A DNA stretch of 64,000 bases from Dryococelus australis (Eukaryota > Arthropoda > Insecta > Phasmatodea > Phasmatidae), in assembly GCA_029891345.1 (NCBI GenBank), contig CM057000.1, positions 127,509,338 to 127,573,337 on the forward strand, given 5' to 3'. This document shows, piece by piece, positions 35,770 to 51,920 of the stretch; the first letter of the stretch is position 1; every line of letters starts with the position of its first letter. The translations under genes and the position numbers were made by a program. The notes beneath the pieces are model-generated. The model was not told the origin of the DNA and made no database searches. It saw only the letters and a program-made list of their open reading frames with translations.

Positions 35770-38554
35770 CTTAGCAAACAGCCGCAAGCGTGCGATGGGA
35801 GGATGTGCGTAAGGTAATGTGCGATGGTCTTGTTTTTTTGGCACGCTACGTCGGATACAAACGTGCCTCAGGAATCGTGCAGATCCTACACGTCATTGCA
35901 ATTCGTCAACGCATCTGAGAAGACATTTTGTTCGAAACTGAAATTTATTAAGGTTCCTTTGTTTAGGTTGTTTTTCAGTTAATTCCTTTTGTTTGTGTCA
36001 TTCTGGGATGATGGAAATGAGTATTGTGTCCCCCCCCCCCTTTTATGTGATATTAGGTGTACAACATGAAATGTAAACTAAGTTTATTCAATAAAACATC
36101 CCTGATTCTTATATGATAAACTTTTAGTTAGTACTATATATGAATTTAACGGACATCTGGGAACTGCAAGTAAGGAAAGATTGTTCTTAATACGGCTTCA
36201 GTCTAAATGTACAGCAGGCATTGAAATTAAGGATAAAATAAGTACATAGCCATACTTTACGAAGGCCGTTTCACGACAGACAGAAGCACATATTGTAATG
36301 GTGTCACAACAAATGGCTCCATTTTCAGTGCTTACTTTCAGCTGGTTCGTAACGTGTTTGTGTGTGTGTGTTCACGTTGGCACGTTGGCAACACTTGCTG
36401 AAAACAGTACGCAAAAAAAAGTTATCAGGAAATTCAAGATTCCCTTCATACAAAGAATATCGTGTTTTCAGTTATATAAGCGGTTTTTTTTTTTAATATT
36501 TCTTGCTTTTAACAGTTTCAACTCTCGTGAATTTTTAGTGAGGTGGCATGCTCTGGCCAGCCTCCTCCTCTTGTGGGCAACTTTCCAATGGATCTCTTGC
36601 GTGACGGACGCCACGCTGAATGCTCCGTGGCTGCTGCTATGTTTTCATGAAAGTTTCTACATTTCGCGTTTTATTTCTTTAAACCCTTTTTTTACACCGT
36701 GAATGAGTGGAACGGGTTATGATACTGTTTCCCGCGCAGTGCTGTGTTCGGTGCGTTGTAAATATTTTATTATTGGCTCATGGTAGCAGTGGCCCAGAAA
36801 CATGGGTTTGTTTCTCTAGCGAGCAGCGATCCATATTTGTGTTGTGATGAAAGTTTCCCGTATGAATAGTCTACAGAATGTGTACACACAAACACACCTA
36901 CATACGTGCATATACATTTTTTTTTACTTGTTACTGAAGTGTCATTTACTTGAAGCAAATAATATCACATTTCATATAACTTGCAATCGTGTAAGCTAAA
37001 ATTTGCAGTTAATAGGAGAGCATGACTATGATGAAAAAAATTAATATAGAATGAACGAACCCACCTCCAACCTAGTTTTCAGACTCTCTCCACTTCTACA
37101 TATGTATACCAGCAAAATATAAGATATATATAAAATTTTCTGTGTGTGAATCCCGTAACCTCACTAATTAAATACGTACTTAAGTAATACATTCTCACTC
37201 TCACTGAAATCTGTTGCAGAGGAAAATTAACATGACAGAAAAATTAAAATATATCTATGCTGTGTACCTTGTAACCAATGTGTATATTGCATACTATTAT
37301 TGTTAAAGAAAGAACTGAAATTATTTAGCACATAAGCAAAACACTGCACTAGATGCATTTTACATTTAAACATTTTAATTTACTATAAACATTTAGAAAT
37401 AGTTTCTGCAAATGCACATTTTGTATTTTGCAGTTTCTGCTGCATCAGAAAATTTCATACTTTATGAAACAAGTTGGTTGTATGTACATATAATGTCGCA
37501 GTCCCTCATAATTTCAACAGCTGTCATAACATACAGCATGGCTCCCATGTGTCAGAACAACTGAAGCGGAGGGTTACACTAGCAGAATAACAACACTGGC
37601 ACTACTTTCATAGAAATAAAAAATATCGGCCTTCGTAAATGAAACAGAGTATATCTAATATATTCTAAATCGTGTACGTTTAAAATGGCTCACATTAGCA
37701 CTACTCAAAGGGCGATTCTAGCGGGAATCGGTTGAGTGATGTCCGAAATATTATACAATAGCTTTATTAATTCAAGCAGCGCTATCGCCCAACATATCTG
37801 CCCAATGAAAATGCTATCGTCTTAATTTAATGCTCATTGGATGTATTGCCAATACAGCAATTTTCGCTATAATATGATGAACTGTCCTTTAAGAAACCAT
37901 CCAATATTTAAGAATAGTAGCAATTTTTAAAATGGGCATTATTTATGATCGCAATATATAAAATTCTAAGTGTCCTTAAAAAGTTCTACTTTCTTATCTT
38001 GTTCGGTGAAATACGATGCAAGGGGTCTAAAAGATTTCAGAACACGCACACACACAAACACGAAGAGACGAAAGGGATCATGTAAACCGACCTTTCCTTC
38101 CAAAGCATGCTAAAACGTAATACATTTCCCCAGTGTATTCTCAATCCAGATTGTGCATTTGCAACGGCCCTCTTATATGCACACATTTATTTTTACTCTT
38201 AGGTTAGAAATGCGCATGTGACTCACCCTAGATACACGAAAAAATATTTTTTAATGTAGCACACCTGGATCGACGAAATGTATTTGTGAATGCAACGCTC
38301 ATAAATATTGCTTATGATTTCTTTATAATATTTCTTAAAGACAAGCACATTTAAAAACACGCAACATACCTCATTTGCATAAGTGTAGGAAGCACATATC
38401 ATGCGCAAGGCTCTTAACTATTCGCGCCAAGCTTTTATACACTAAATATAAATTGATACAAAAATATCAATTTGTATATAAAATTTATTGTGGCTGTTCG
38501 ACCACGTCGTACAAGTTCTACAAATTCCGTAACTACTCCTGTAATATTTTTATC
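35770..38554. other. AT-rich unassigned DNA
   Basis: One 134-codon plus frame (36298-36702) has hydrophobic stretches but crosses a TG repeat and poly-T and has no recognised domain. A C run lies at 36030-36040. No gene is supported. Confidence 0.4.
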
Positions 38555-38792
38555 TATAGGCGGTTCACGGTAATGTGAGCACATTTGAGGCCCTATTTGC
38601 TTTTTTATTTCAGCAATTTTTATCCTTTAACCACCTTTTTATAATAAATATTGTCATGTAGGTAATGAACACTGTGTATTATTCGACCGCTCTCGGAAGT
38701 TAATGTGTAAGGCTGAAATAAAATATATTTATTGACTATTATTTCAAATGGGAGGGCTTTCCAAAGTGCTGACTTTACCGTGAATGGCCTAT
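38555..38792 (+). mobile_element. MITE family B, complete copy
   Basis: About 238 bp. The left end TATAGGCGGTTCACGGTAAT leads to GTGAGCACATTTGAGGCCC, and the right end is GTGCTGACTTTACCGTGAAT then GGCCTATA. The interior matches 11171-11412 block for block (TTTCAGCAATTTTTATC, AATGAACACTGTGTATTATT, AAGGCTGAAATAAAATATAT, GGGAGGGCTTTCC). No coding capacity. Confidence 0.93.
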
Positions 38793-40815
38793 ATTTAGTT
38801 CATTTATAAATAAAAGCTTGGTTCAAAAGAAATTTTTTGCAGATAATTTATTTAATTTGTACGTTTAGAGGGCTGTGACACAATATCCTCCGTTTGTTGC
38901 TCAAAATTTCAAAAGAGCAATCGGTGTGTCATTGGGCTCGGGAATAATATGTATTTAAATACTCATTTATTTTATAGCAAAAATTTTCCGCAATACTTTC
39001 ATAACACTCTTCGTGAAAAGTTGCTGTTCCCCCATTACTATACAACATGTGACAGCTTCATCAATTCCTGGCATGTGTGTGTGATTCCGTGTTGCGAGGT
39101 TACCATTTTATAATTTTCCAATGAAACTTGAATTTTGAAGTATGGAACTTTCCTGTTATTTTCTGTTGTAGCCATATCCTGTATGTTAGTACCGCAAACT
39201 ATATTTAGCATTAGCAACCGCCATTGAAACATTTGAGAATGCTGATGTTTAACGACTTGGTAGATTTTACAAAACGGGTATGTTTTGCTTTCAGAATTTC
39301 TGCTCGTTTTCACTAAGTTGGAAATAATTCTTCTTTCAAAGTGTTTAGAACTACCCATCACGTTTTCGCGTGTGATTTGGCAGACAATAGTGGGTTCATT
39401 TCACCTTAAATAATGCAGATCTGCCAGCGCACAACCGCTTGAAAGATAACTTAAAAAATTGAACGTAAATATGTTACGTTATTTTACTGACAGATCCTGT
39501 AATATACGTTCACGTAACGTTAAGAGATAAATGCTTGTTGAAAATGAAATCATCAGAAAATGGAGTAACATTAGGAATCGATTTATGGGTAAAAGAGGAA
39601 ACTAAATCTGAGGAAGAAGCCGATTCCGCAAGACAGATAATCAGATTATTATTACGCACTGCAGCACCGATCAACTCTGAGCGAATTATCCAGGTTGAAC
39701 TAAAGACGAAGGCTTAGGTAATTGTACAACCAGCTTTCCCGGAGAGCAGACAAGTTCCCCAAGCGTCAGTAGTCGACGAGAGTTGAATGAAAATCTCTTT
39801 ATAAATACGAACGCCTGTTATAACAAAACCAGCTCAGATTGAGAAGACAGATTTGTCATTTTTTAAATCTATATGCAACCAGCATGCAGCGCATTCACAG
39901 TGGACGGACAGTTGATATTAAAATTAGAGATTTAAATTTAATCAAAAATTTCCGTCTTAATGACTTACTATTTACCTTCCTAGGCTCTAAACTAACTTTG
40001 CAAGCATCGCTATGATGCTCTTTACTAAGTCGCACCTCAAATTTAGCAGTTTTCATTTCCCCGCCGCAACCTAGTGCACAGAATTCTACAGCCGACCTAC
40101 ACACTACCCTGAAGTTCCGCTAGTATCTTAGGAAATCTCACCTTGTCTGAAACTATCCAGTCCTACTCCGATCACTGTCACATTGTCAAACCACAATATC
40201 TTACACTAACTCAAACCCTCAATCCAACTCCGCTCTTCCAATTTCATGAAAGAACAAGCGTAAATTTTAGTTGCTCCGTACTTCTGAAACCAGCTCAATA
40301 AACTGATGTTTGTAGACTTGGAAACGAGAAATTAGAGTTCTAACAACTAACATATAGTTAAAACAAAAGGCCTTTAAAAAGCATTTAATAATTTACGTTA
40401 CTCTCTTGATGTTTTTCACAAATTGTATCACCTACGATAATTTTTTTTTGTGTCAATGTTACAACTAACATTCAACTTTCGAAATAGTTAATCCACTGTT
40501 GAGTCTGCGATCTTGAGAGCATATTCTATCTCCAATTATTCGAACCATATAATTAAATAAATATTTCCCTTTCTAAAATAACTAAACAAATTGAATTCAT
40601 TTCTCAAATTATCAATGGAAAATAATTAGAATACCCCTCATCAACAACATGAACCTAACCAATGTGTGCAGGTAAAATCTCCATTTCCTTAACTACAGAC
40701 TTGTAACAATAAACGACAAAACACAGCTCTCGTCTTAGTAAATACCTTCACGAACAGTTAATGCTACTGTTGTCCTCGAAATACGGCCAACCGCCTGCCA
40801 TCGGTTACGTGCTGA
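38793..40815. other. AT-rich unassigned DNA
   Basis: The 107-codon minus frame at 39038-39361 and the 60-codon acidic plus frame at 39535-39717 have no recognised motif or splice context. No gene is supported. Confidence 0.4.
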
Positions 40816-40820
40816 ACTCA

Positions 40821-41235
40821 TGAGCATCCTGCGCCTCACTCACCTGCATTATGCGCCATACACTACAGCATCCTGCGCCGCACTTATGAGCACCCTGCGC
40901 CTCACTCACCTACATTATGCGCCATACACTACAGTATCCTGCACCGCACTTATGAGCATCCTGCACCTCACTCATCTGCATTATGCGCCATACACTTCAG
41001 CAACCTGATCCGCACTTGTGAGCATCCTACGCCACACTTGTGGGTATCCTGTTATTTACTCTATAGCATCCTGCGCTGCACCCACGAACATCTGGTGCCA
41101 CACTACAGTTTCCTGCGCCTCACTTAAAGCATCTGGTAGCACACTACATAGCATCTTGCACCACAGTTATCAGCATCCACTGCAACACTCCAGAGCATCC
41201 TGAGCCTCAGTTATGAGCATCAGACACCACACTTA
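40821..41235 (+). repeat. 66-bp minisatellite decaying into 22-bp-like submotifs
   Basis: TGAGCATCCTG-type starts recur at 40821, 40887, 40953 and 41019, exactly 66 bp apart. Each unit is built from related phrases (AGCATCCTGCGCCTCACTCA, ATTATGCGCCATACACTACA, GCATCCTGCGCCGCACTTAT). After 41019 the order breaks down but AGCATCCTG-like words continue to about 41235. Sixty-six is 22 codons, and one frame (40820-41008) stays open across three units. This is more likely a minisatellite than a gene. Confidence 0.93.
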
Positions 41236-43550
41236 TGGCATGCTGCTCCACATGCTGGAGCATCCCGTTGCATAACCGTTGCCTCGCATTGGATGTTTGC
41301 TGCGAACCACCACGGTGTTGCTGTGTCTTCGTAGCGTTCAGCACGCGTGCAGACAAGGCAATGAGAAGAATTTGTATTGGATTAAATAATTTAAAAAAGG
41401 TAATGGAGGAAGGATCCTTATTTGGGTCTGGGGATTTTTTTACTGGTATATTTATGGGATTCAAAATATACGAAGACGGAACATAGTAGTTATAAAATAG
41501 GTTTATGTGCAGAAGACAAATCGATCACGTTTCGTAAAATAAATTTCAGTGTAAAGTCTGGCATTTAACCTTTGATGTTATAGTCATCGTAGTATCATAA
41601 ACATAATCAAAACTTTCAAACGCATTCATATCAACACGACTTCTGTCGAAAAATGGGTTTAAATTATAATTATAAACTGAAATTTTAATATAGAAAATAG
41701 GGGAAGTCTGGGCATTGACATACCGACTCGGATGATAGTCGTCTAGGTACTTAAAAAGGAACACAATTGCAAGGCGAAAGCGAGTTGAACAGTATGTACC
41801 GTAGTCTGTGAAGAATTTCAAATAATTAAATTTTAATTTCAGATAGGTGATTAGTTTAACATTTCTCAAAGTGTGTAAGGAGTGAAATAAAATTTAATAT
41901 TTTATCTTGCACGGGCCCCTGGCCATATTAAAACATAGTATATGTGACCGTTTACAAAGTAGGCTAATCATTTTGCTATTTAAATTTGTCTTGAATTTTG
42001 ATTATATGTATACGTAAAGGTTACAAAAATTATTAACATTTAATTTTGAGTTCACATAACTAGGCATAGTGAAATGCAAACCTACACTTTTAAATTTATG
42101 TTTTTATGTTTATTGTTGATTTATTTTCTTTTATCTCTGTTTGTGCTAAGGGTAAAATAATATTAGTTTATTTTAATTGATTGAATACTCTATGTGGCTG
42201 AGCGCTATGTACGAAAAGAATGTGTAATAAAATTTTGCTCTCCATCTTGTGCTTCGGAAAAGTTTAGTTTTAATAACGAATTCGCGTATAATTGAATTTT
42301 ATTATTATTCAAATCAATTATAAAAGAAAAATAATTGGTAAAAATGATGTGCAGGATAATTAGGCAGTCCGAAGAGGCCATTGACGCTCTATACGAATCC
42401 TGCTTAATTTAAAGTACTACTATAAGAAATATTTAGTACTCTAGAAGAAGATGCTACAATTTCACTTTGATGATATACTGGTAATGTAAAATTTGCATAC
42501 TTTTTTTTAGAACTGCTCTCACAGTAAACGGTAATAGCATGATTAAAGTTCAACAGCATTATTGATAATTAACCCAGAGAATGCCTGAGTGTGAGCATAA
42601 ATTGTCAAAGCTGGAGATTATTGATAACGAAGTTTTCCAAATCTAAGAATTAATATTTGATGCTGTAATACAACAAAACTTCAGTAACGTCATTAATTAC
42701 CATTTAGTGGTGGGTCTAAATATATCCTGAGGTTCTCATTCACAAACATTTTAGATTATAATTTAGATATAATTTTTCGGTTTCTCACGTTTGTGAATCA
42801 GCGTTGGAATTGTTTTGAAGTTGGTTTTGCACTGTTAGGAAAATGCATGATTTCTGGATTAACGATAAAGTGTTATTATTTTATGAGTAGAAGTCAACTT
42901 GATAATATGGTACAATGTTTTAATATTATGGTCATTATATTGGTGGTTTATTAAATTTCTGGCATGTGTTATGATGAGGTTTGTTCTATGAATACATATA
43001 TTGCACGCTCATTTAAGCTCGTGAAAATACATGCGTACGTTTAAGCTGTAACGCCTTACTTAATCAGATACTAATAAGTGTGGTAAATAAAACAAAGGTT
43101 GTGTCTACCCTTCTGCAAGTGATAAAACATATAGTAGACTTTACTGCAGCGTGCAACGGCACCATGATTGCTTGCTCATTAAGCCCTATTATATCGGAAG
43201 AAATGCTCCACTACGTTCTTTTATTGGCATGTTATCGCAATGGCCACGGACCCGGAAATGTAAATACGGCAAAGTAAATATCTATACACTTCGCCCGGGC
43301 GAAAATCGATAGCCATCCACTTCGTCTGTGCCATTCAATATTGTTCAAGAGAGCACTTATAGTGTTATCGAAGCTGTCGACCATTACAGACGTAGGCTCG
43401 TCGTGTACTTATGATGAAAAAAATCAATGATGAAAAACTTCTTTATGTTGAACCAAGTGTAAACATTTCCTACTAAGAAGAAAGAATTACTTTTTTTTTT
43501 CACTCTGTACTTACGAATTATACACTTAAAATAAAAAAAATGAATGAAGC
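41236..43550. other. AT-rich unassigned DNA
   Basis: Short frames around 41207-41486 on both strands overlap and have no known motif. The remainder shows no recognised structure. Confidence 0.45.
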
Positions 43551-43553
43551 ATG

Positions 43554-44642
43554 ATATAGGCTATTCAGGATAAAGTGTGCACTTTTTAAGGCCTACCCAC
43601 CAGCATTAACCACTAATGAATATATTTTATTGCAGTCTCACATGTTAAATTTTGAGAGTGATGAAATGTTTTGTGACGGCTATCCCTGCACATCGAACGA
43701 AAGTCAAAACCGATGGTGCCATATGAAGTTGAGAAAATGTCGGCCCGTTTGGGACGGCTTACCTTCGCTGCGACGGGGATTTGTGTTTGACGAGCTCCAC
43801 GCCTCACATCCGCTGGGCGGGGCCTGCTGGTCTGCAAGTATGGGCGCCGCGGGGCCGCTGCCGCCCATGAAATCCCATGTCCGCCTTCCCCTCCCACGTA
43901 CGTCACCTTGACCACGTGACGCCAGCCAGCCAGTCGCGCACCACCAGGGTGCCCCTCCGGGACTTATGGATATCTACCGAGTGAAGATCATTTTGTAATG
44001 TTCTAGATGATTTCAAATAAAATATAAATGCAGGTGTCTCGCCCATGTTCGTTGTGACAGCACAGGGTTTTCACATGGGCAGGAACTGCTGTTCCGTCAA
44101 CATTTTAAAAGTAGGGGGGGGGGTTAAGCTTGTTTCCAATTTAGTTAAGTAGGGTTTAAAGCAAAATAATTATATGTAACTTGCACATAGCTGGAAAGAG
44201 ATGTAATTTTGTAAAATAAATGTAGATTTTGGGGGAAGTTTAAAAAAAAAAATACATTTTATTCTATTTTTATACCAAATGTAATCAGTGAGAAAAGTAT
44301 ATTTTATATAAAGTTTTCAATGTGATCTGGTGGTGGGGGGATATTGTAAATGATTTGAAGTTATAGTCGCAAGTCAACGAATATTTTCAACCAAAATCCC
44401 TTTTTTTTTGACATCATTCGGGGGCTCTCGGCTGTTTTCCAAGTTAAAACACGTACATTCAGGAAGCAGTTGAGACAAAGACCTCGTCCTGCGTATGTTG
44501 GCAAACACCGCTACAGTTTATACTTTGTTTATTAGACACATGGTAAGGTATATATTAAAAAGTGGCAGTAAGATAGAAATTAGTTGAAACGAAAAATTTA
44601 GCAGGGCCTTGAAAAGTGCTCACTTTACCGTGAACATCATAT
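43554..44642 (-). mobile_element. MITE family B, inverted, with about 0.86-kb insert
   Basis: The left end TATAGGCTATTCAGGATAAA and the right end GTGCTCACTTTACCGTGAAC are the inverted family termini. Inside the left end, AATGAATATATTTTATTGCAG and TGTTAAATTT follow inverted family B to about 43652. Inside the right end, GTTTATTAGACACATGGTAA, AGATAGAAATTAGTTGAAAC and GCAGGGCCTTG follow the other half of inverted B from about 44516. The two halves are separated by sequence not found in other B copies. Confidence 0.8.
43653..44515. other. Foreign, partly GC-rich insert in the B MITE
   Basis: About 860 bp absent from the other B copies. Positions 43740-43970 are GC- and CpG-rich, with overlapping frames on both strands (93 codons plus at 43630-43911, 100 codons minus at 43613-43915) and no domain I recognise. 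Both frames cross into MITE sequence, so neither is a native gene as it stands. The rest is AT-rich with a G run near 44115 and T run near 44400. It may be a captured genomic fragment or a later insertion; I see no TIR or poly-A tail that settles which. Confidence 0.6.
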
Positions 44643-44737
44643 ACCTTGATCACCACACCTTGCGAAGAAAACTCGCACATAGTTCGCTATAGACACATAA
44701 GTCTCTTCTCTATATCCTATTTCATGAATGAAAGCAT

Positions 44738-44830
44738 GGGCGACGTGGTGGCGTGATGGCTAGAGCGCTCACATTCCATCAAAACAACGCTGGCTTGATG
44801 CCAGTTTTGAAAGCATTTTTAATGGCCTGT
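44738..44830 (+). mobile_element. tRNA-derived SINE fragment, plus strand
   Basis: GGGCGACGTGGTGGCGTGAT and GGCTAGAGCGCTCACATTCC form an A-box-bearing tRNA-like head. GGCTTGATGCC at about 44792-44802 is a mutated B box. The body is short and runs into AT-rich DNA, so it is truncated or decayed. Confidence 0.65.
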
Positions 44831-49030
<4,200 letters not shown>

Positions 49031-49063
49031 CAACACGCACACATGCGCGCGCGCGCACACACA

Positions 49064-49147
<84 letters not shown>

Positions 49148-49150
49148 TAT
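49031..49150 (+). repeat. Compound (CA)/(CG)/(TA) microsatellite
   Basis: ACACGCACACATGCGCGCGC-type sequence passes into (TA)n from about 49066 to 49137, then ACACACATATATATAC at the border of the inverted repeat. Confidence 0.95.
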
Positions 49151-49258
49151 ACTTCCCTTAGAATTCACTTTAGATCGTTCGTCGTATATATGTTTTGAAC
49201 TAATTTTTTCGTGTGCAGCCGAAGTTTGTCGGTCGAATTTAAATACACACACACATAT

Positions 49259-49305
<47 letters not shown>

Positions 49306-49310
49306 AATAT

Positions 49311-49383
<73 letters not shown>

Positions 49384-49528
49384 CACACACATATACAAAT
49401 ACACACACACACATATATATGTGTGTGTTTATATATTTAAATTCGACCGACAAACTTCGGCTCCACACGAAAAAATTAGTTAAAAACATATTTACGACGT
49501 ACGATCTAAAGTGAATTCTAAGGGAAGT
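49151..49528. repeat. Inverted repeat (about 100-bp arms) around microsatellites
   Basis: The left arm 49151-49250 (ACTTCCCTTAGAATTCACTT, then TTTTTTCGTGTGCAGCCGAA and GTTTGTCGGTCGAATTTAAA) is matched in inverted orientation by 49432-49528 with only a handful of mismatches. The spacer is alternating (CA)n and (TA)n. It could be a MITE whose centre expanded or a palindromic duplication. The long frames reported across it on both strands are dinucleotide artefacts; FDRQTSA/SLSVEF phrases appear in both arms because of the symmetry. Confidence 0.93.
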
Positions 49529-49530
49529 AC

Positions 49531-50200
49531 ACATTTTTGAAATTGAACAGAAGAAAAGATTTATTACAGTACCAATGTAATGTACTTCTGTCTGAAATCC
49601 TCCCTTTCTTTAATAGCCGCAGCAGTGTGCAACTGGGTAATATGCGTGCCGTACCTGCTATGTATTGGTAATATCTGGGTGTATATGTAATATCATAAAA
49701 ACTGTTATATTGTAGGCCCATAGTTTTGCAAAATGGCATGACAGTCATAGTTTTAGTGTTTCTAAGAAGATCAAACTATAGAAATAAAAATAAGGCTACA
49801 AAATATTTTCGCAAGTTTTACATTTTTTTTAAAGTGATCTAAGTGTGGCGTTTATGCATATTGTGATTTTTTTAATAGGATTTTGCTAATCATACATTAA
49901 AATGAATCAAGACACGACATTTCAATAAATATTATTTTTTTCGGTATGTTTTTTTTATTTGTTTTACTAGTACGTCCAGAAGAAACTGAGATTTTGGTAT
50001 CGGCATGCCATTATGAGAAAACTGTATGATCTAGAGTTTTTTAGTTGAGTAAAGAGTGGTTGTAAATTGTGTGTACAATTTTGACGGTGTTTCCTACAAG
50101 TACGAAACAAGATTTTTTTTGTTGACAAACGCCCTCAAGTCTGAGTACAATTGACAGCGTAAAACTGCCACCATGGGTTGACAGCCCTGCTAATGCCAGT
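49531..50200. other. AT-rich unassigned DNA
   Basis: No gene is recognised. T-rich runs lie near 49820-49960. Confidence 0.45.
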
Positions 50201-50451
50201 TACAGGTTGTTCACGGTAAAATGAGTACTTTTGAAATCCCTACTTAAGATCTACTTGTATATACGGCGTGTGTTCTTCCGCCTTATGTATAATAAACATT
50301 GCCATGGGCTCATCACTTTATTCTTGCGTCGGTCAAGTGAAACTGTGAAATTATTAGAAAAGTAAATATTGCACAAATCTGCTCATTTTTACCCTTCGAT
50401 TCTTCAAAAATTATCACAAATGGTTAACTAACGTTTTTTGTTCGACGTTGA

Positions 50452-51650
50452 CACACTGACATGACAAAAGTCATGGGATAGTACTATGTAACTGAATCAC
50501 TCTTGACGCCACCGCTGCAGAATGACGCTTCACGTCCTAAACCTGTCTCAGTTGTGGACAAGTGGTCGTGTCATTCGGGTTGACTGTTGTTATACATGGT
50601 CCATGGCAAGGCGACCTGAGTTATCACAGTCCGAACGGGGCATGAATGTGAGTGCCAGAAGTATGGGACATTCAATTTCAGATCCTCGGCATCACGCGTG
50701 TACAGGTAATATCAAAATCAAGGCATTACGATCCAACGTCGACAACGCAATGGCCGTCCAAAGTTACTCGATGATCATGACCGGCGCAGGTTGGTTAGAA
50801 TTGCCCGTGCTAACAGAGCAGGAACACTTGATCAAATCACATCCACATTCAACACTGGATGTGTCAGACGTGTATCTAGCAGATCTGTGCAACGTGCATT
50901 AGCTTCCATGGGATATGAAAGCAGAAGATCCACCAGAGCGCCCCTGTTAACAGCATGACACCGGGCACAACGCCTCACTTGGGCTCGTGGGGTTGCTAAC
51001 TGGACCCTAGAGGACTGGAAACATGTGACCTGGTCCGACGAGTCACGATACATGTTGTTTCAAGCTGATGGCAGGGTTCGGGTACGGCGCAAACCCAATG
51101 AGACCATGGATCCCAGTTGTCAACAAGGCACCGTGCAGACTGCTGGTGGTTCCGTAATGGTGTCGGGTATGTTCACATGGCATGGGATGGGTCCACGTGT
51201 CCATGAACCCACAATACTCAATGGTAACCGCTAAAAAAAACTTTCCTTGGCGACCAATTGCAGCCGTTCACGGACTTCCATTTTCCTGACAATGATGGGA
51301 TGTTTCAACTGGATAATGCACCGTCTCATCGGGCTGCGGATGTCCAGGACTCGTTCGAAGAGCATTCTGGAAAGTTCCAGAGAATGAAGTGGCCAGCACG
51401 TTCCCTCGACATGAAGCCAATCGAGCATTCATCGGACGTGGTGGAGAGAGCCATTCGCACCCAAGATACTGCACCTAGGAATACCAGGGAACTTTGGGCA
51501 GCTATTCAGACAGCATTGCTTAACATCTCTCCAGAGGTCTTCCGTCCACTTGTGGAGTCCATACCACGTCGTGCTACGGCACTTCTTCGTACTAGAGATG
51601 GTACTACACGTTATTATACGGGTATCTCATGACTTTTATCATGTCGGTGT
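50452..51650 (+). mobile_element. Tc1-like (DD36E-type) DNA transposon
   Basis: About 1.2 kb with terminal inverted repeats: left CACTGACATGACAAAAGTCA, right (read inverted) CACCGACATGATAAAAGTCA. The right edge abuts TA; the left dinucleotide appears mutated. It has one decayed transposase in the forward direction and lies inside a family A MITE. Confidence 0.95.
50603..51632 (+). pseudogene. Tc1-like transposase, frameshifted
   Basis: This is the cut-and-paste transposase of the surrounding element. It starts at MARRPELSQSERG (50603), the beginning of the DNA-binding helix-turn-helix region. Reading is then lost before about 50750 and regained in another frame with GRPKLLDDHDRRRLVRIARA and SVQRALASMGYESRRSTRAP, the second DNA-binding region. 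An in-frame TGA interrupts at 50956-50958. TWSDESRY (about 51028-51051) holds the first catalytic Asp. A second shift occurs in the A run at 51232-51240. The last frame has MFQLDNAPSHRA (second Asp) and SLDMKPIEH (catalytic Glu) with 36 residues between, the DD36E arrangement of the Incomer-type group. All three catalytic residues survive, but HVWD of relatives is HSSD here. With two shifts and a stop it cannot be active. Confidence 0.93.
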
Positions 51651-51920
51651 ATATGGAATTACTTTCCCCTCCATCGTTACCAACTTTACTGGGCTCATGT
51701 CACTCATTGTGCCCGTTAAAATGTATGCTTGTAGGTGCAGTGACTTATTTTCTAAGGTTGATTTCAATAGTGCTCATGTTATCACGAACAGTCTTTAGTC
51801 CTGGTAAACTCATTTGCATGCAGTTCGATGTGAGGTTGTTGTTCTCGTGGAAGCGGCCATGACTGTGGAAATGAATTTTTAACCCTACCCTGTCTCGTGT
51901 AGAGCGTGTGTTGTTTATAA

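Larger units (their letters stand above)
50201..51797 (+). mobile_element. MITE family A split by a Tc1-like transposon
   Basis: The A copy starts TACAGGTTGTTCACGGTAAA and reads in order through GATCTACTTGTATATACGGC, GCCATGGGCTCATCACTTTA and TTTTTGTTCGACGTTG to about 50451. It resumes at about 51651 with TATGGAATTACTTTCCCC, CATCGTTACCAACTTTACTG and TTATCACGAACAGTCTTTA. In unbroken A copies these two phrases are adjacent (TTCGACGTTAAGATATGG), so the Tc1-like insertion is younger than the MITE. Confidence 0.92.

Noticed and set aside
36298..36702. 134-codon open frame as a gene
   Set aside because: It crosses a (TG)n stretch and a poly-T run, has no recognisable domain or splice context, and its hydrophobicity follows from T-rich DNA.
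39535..39717. Small acidic 60-residue protein gene
   Set aside because: A single short frame with no homology I recognise and no neighbouring exon or regulatory signal.
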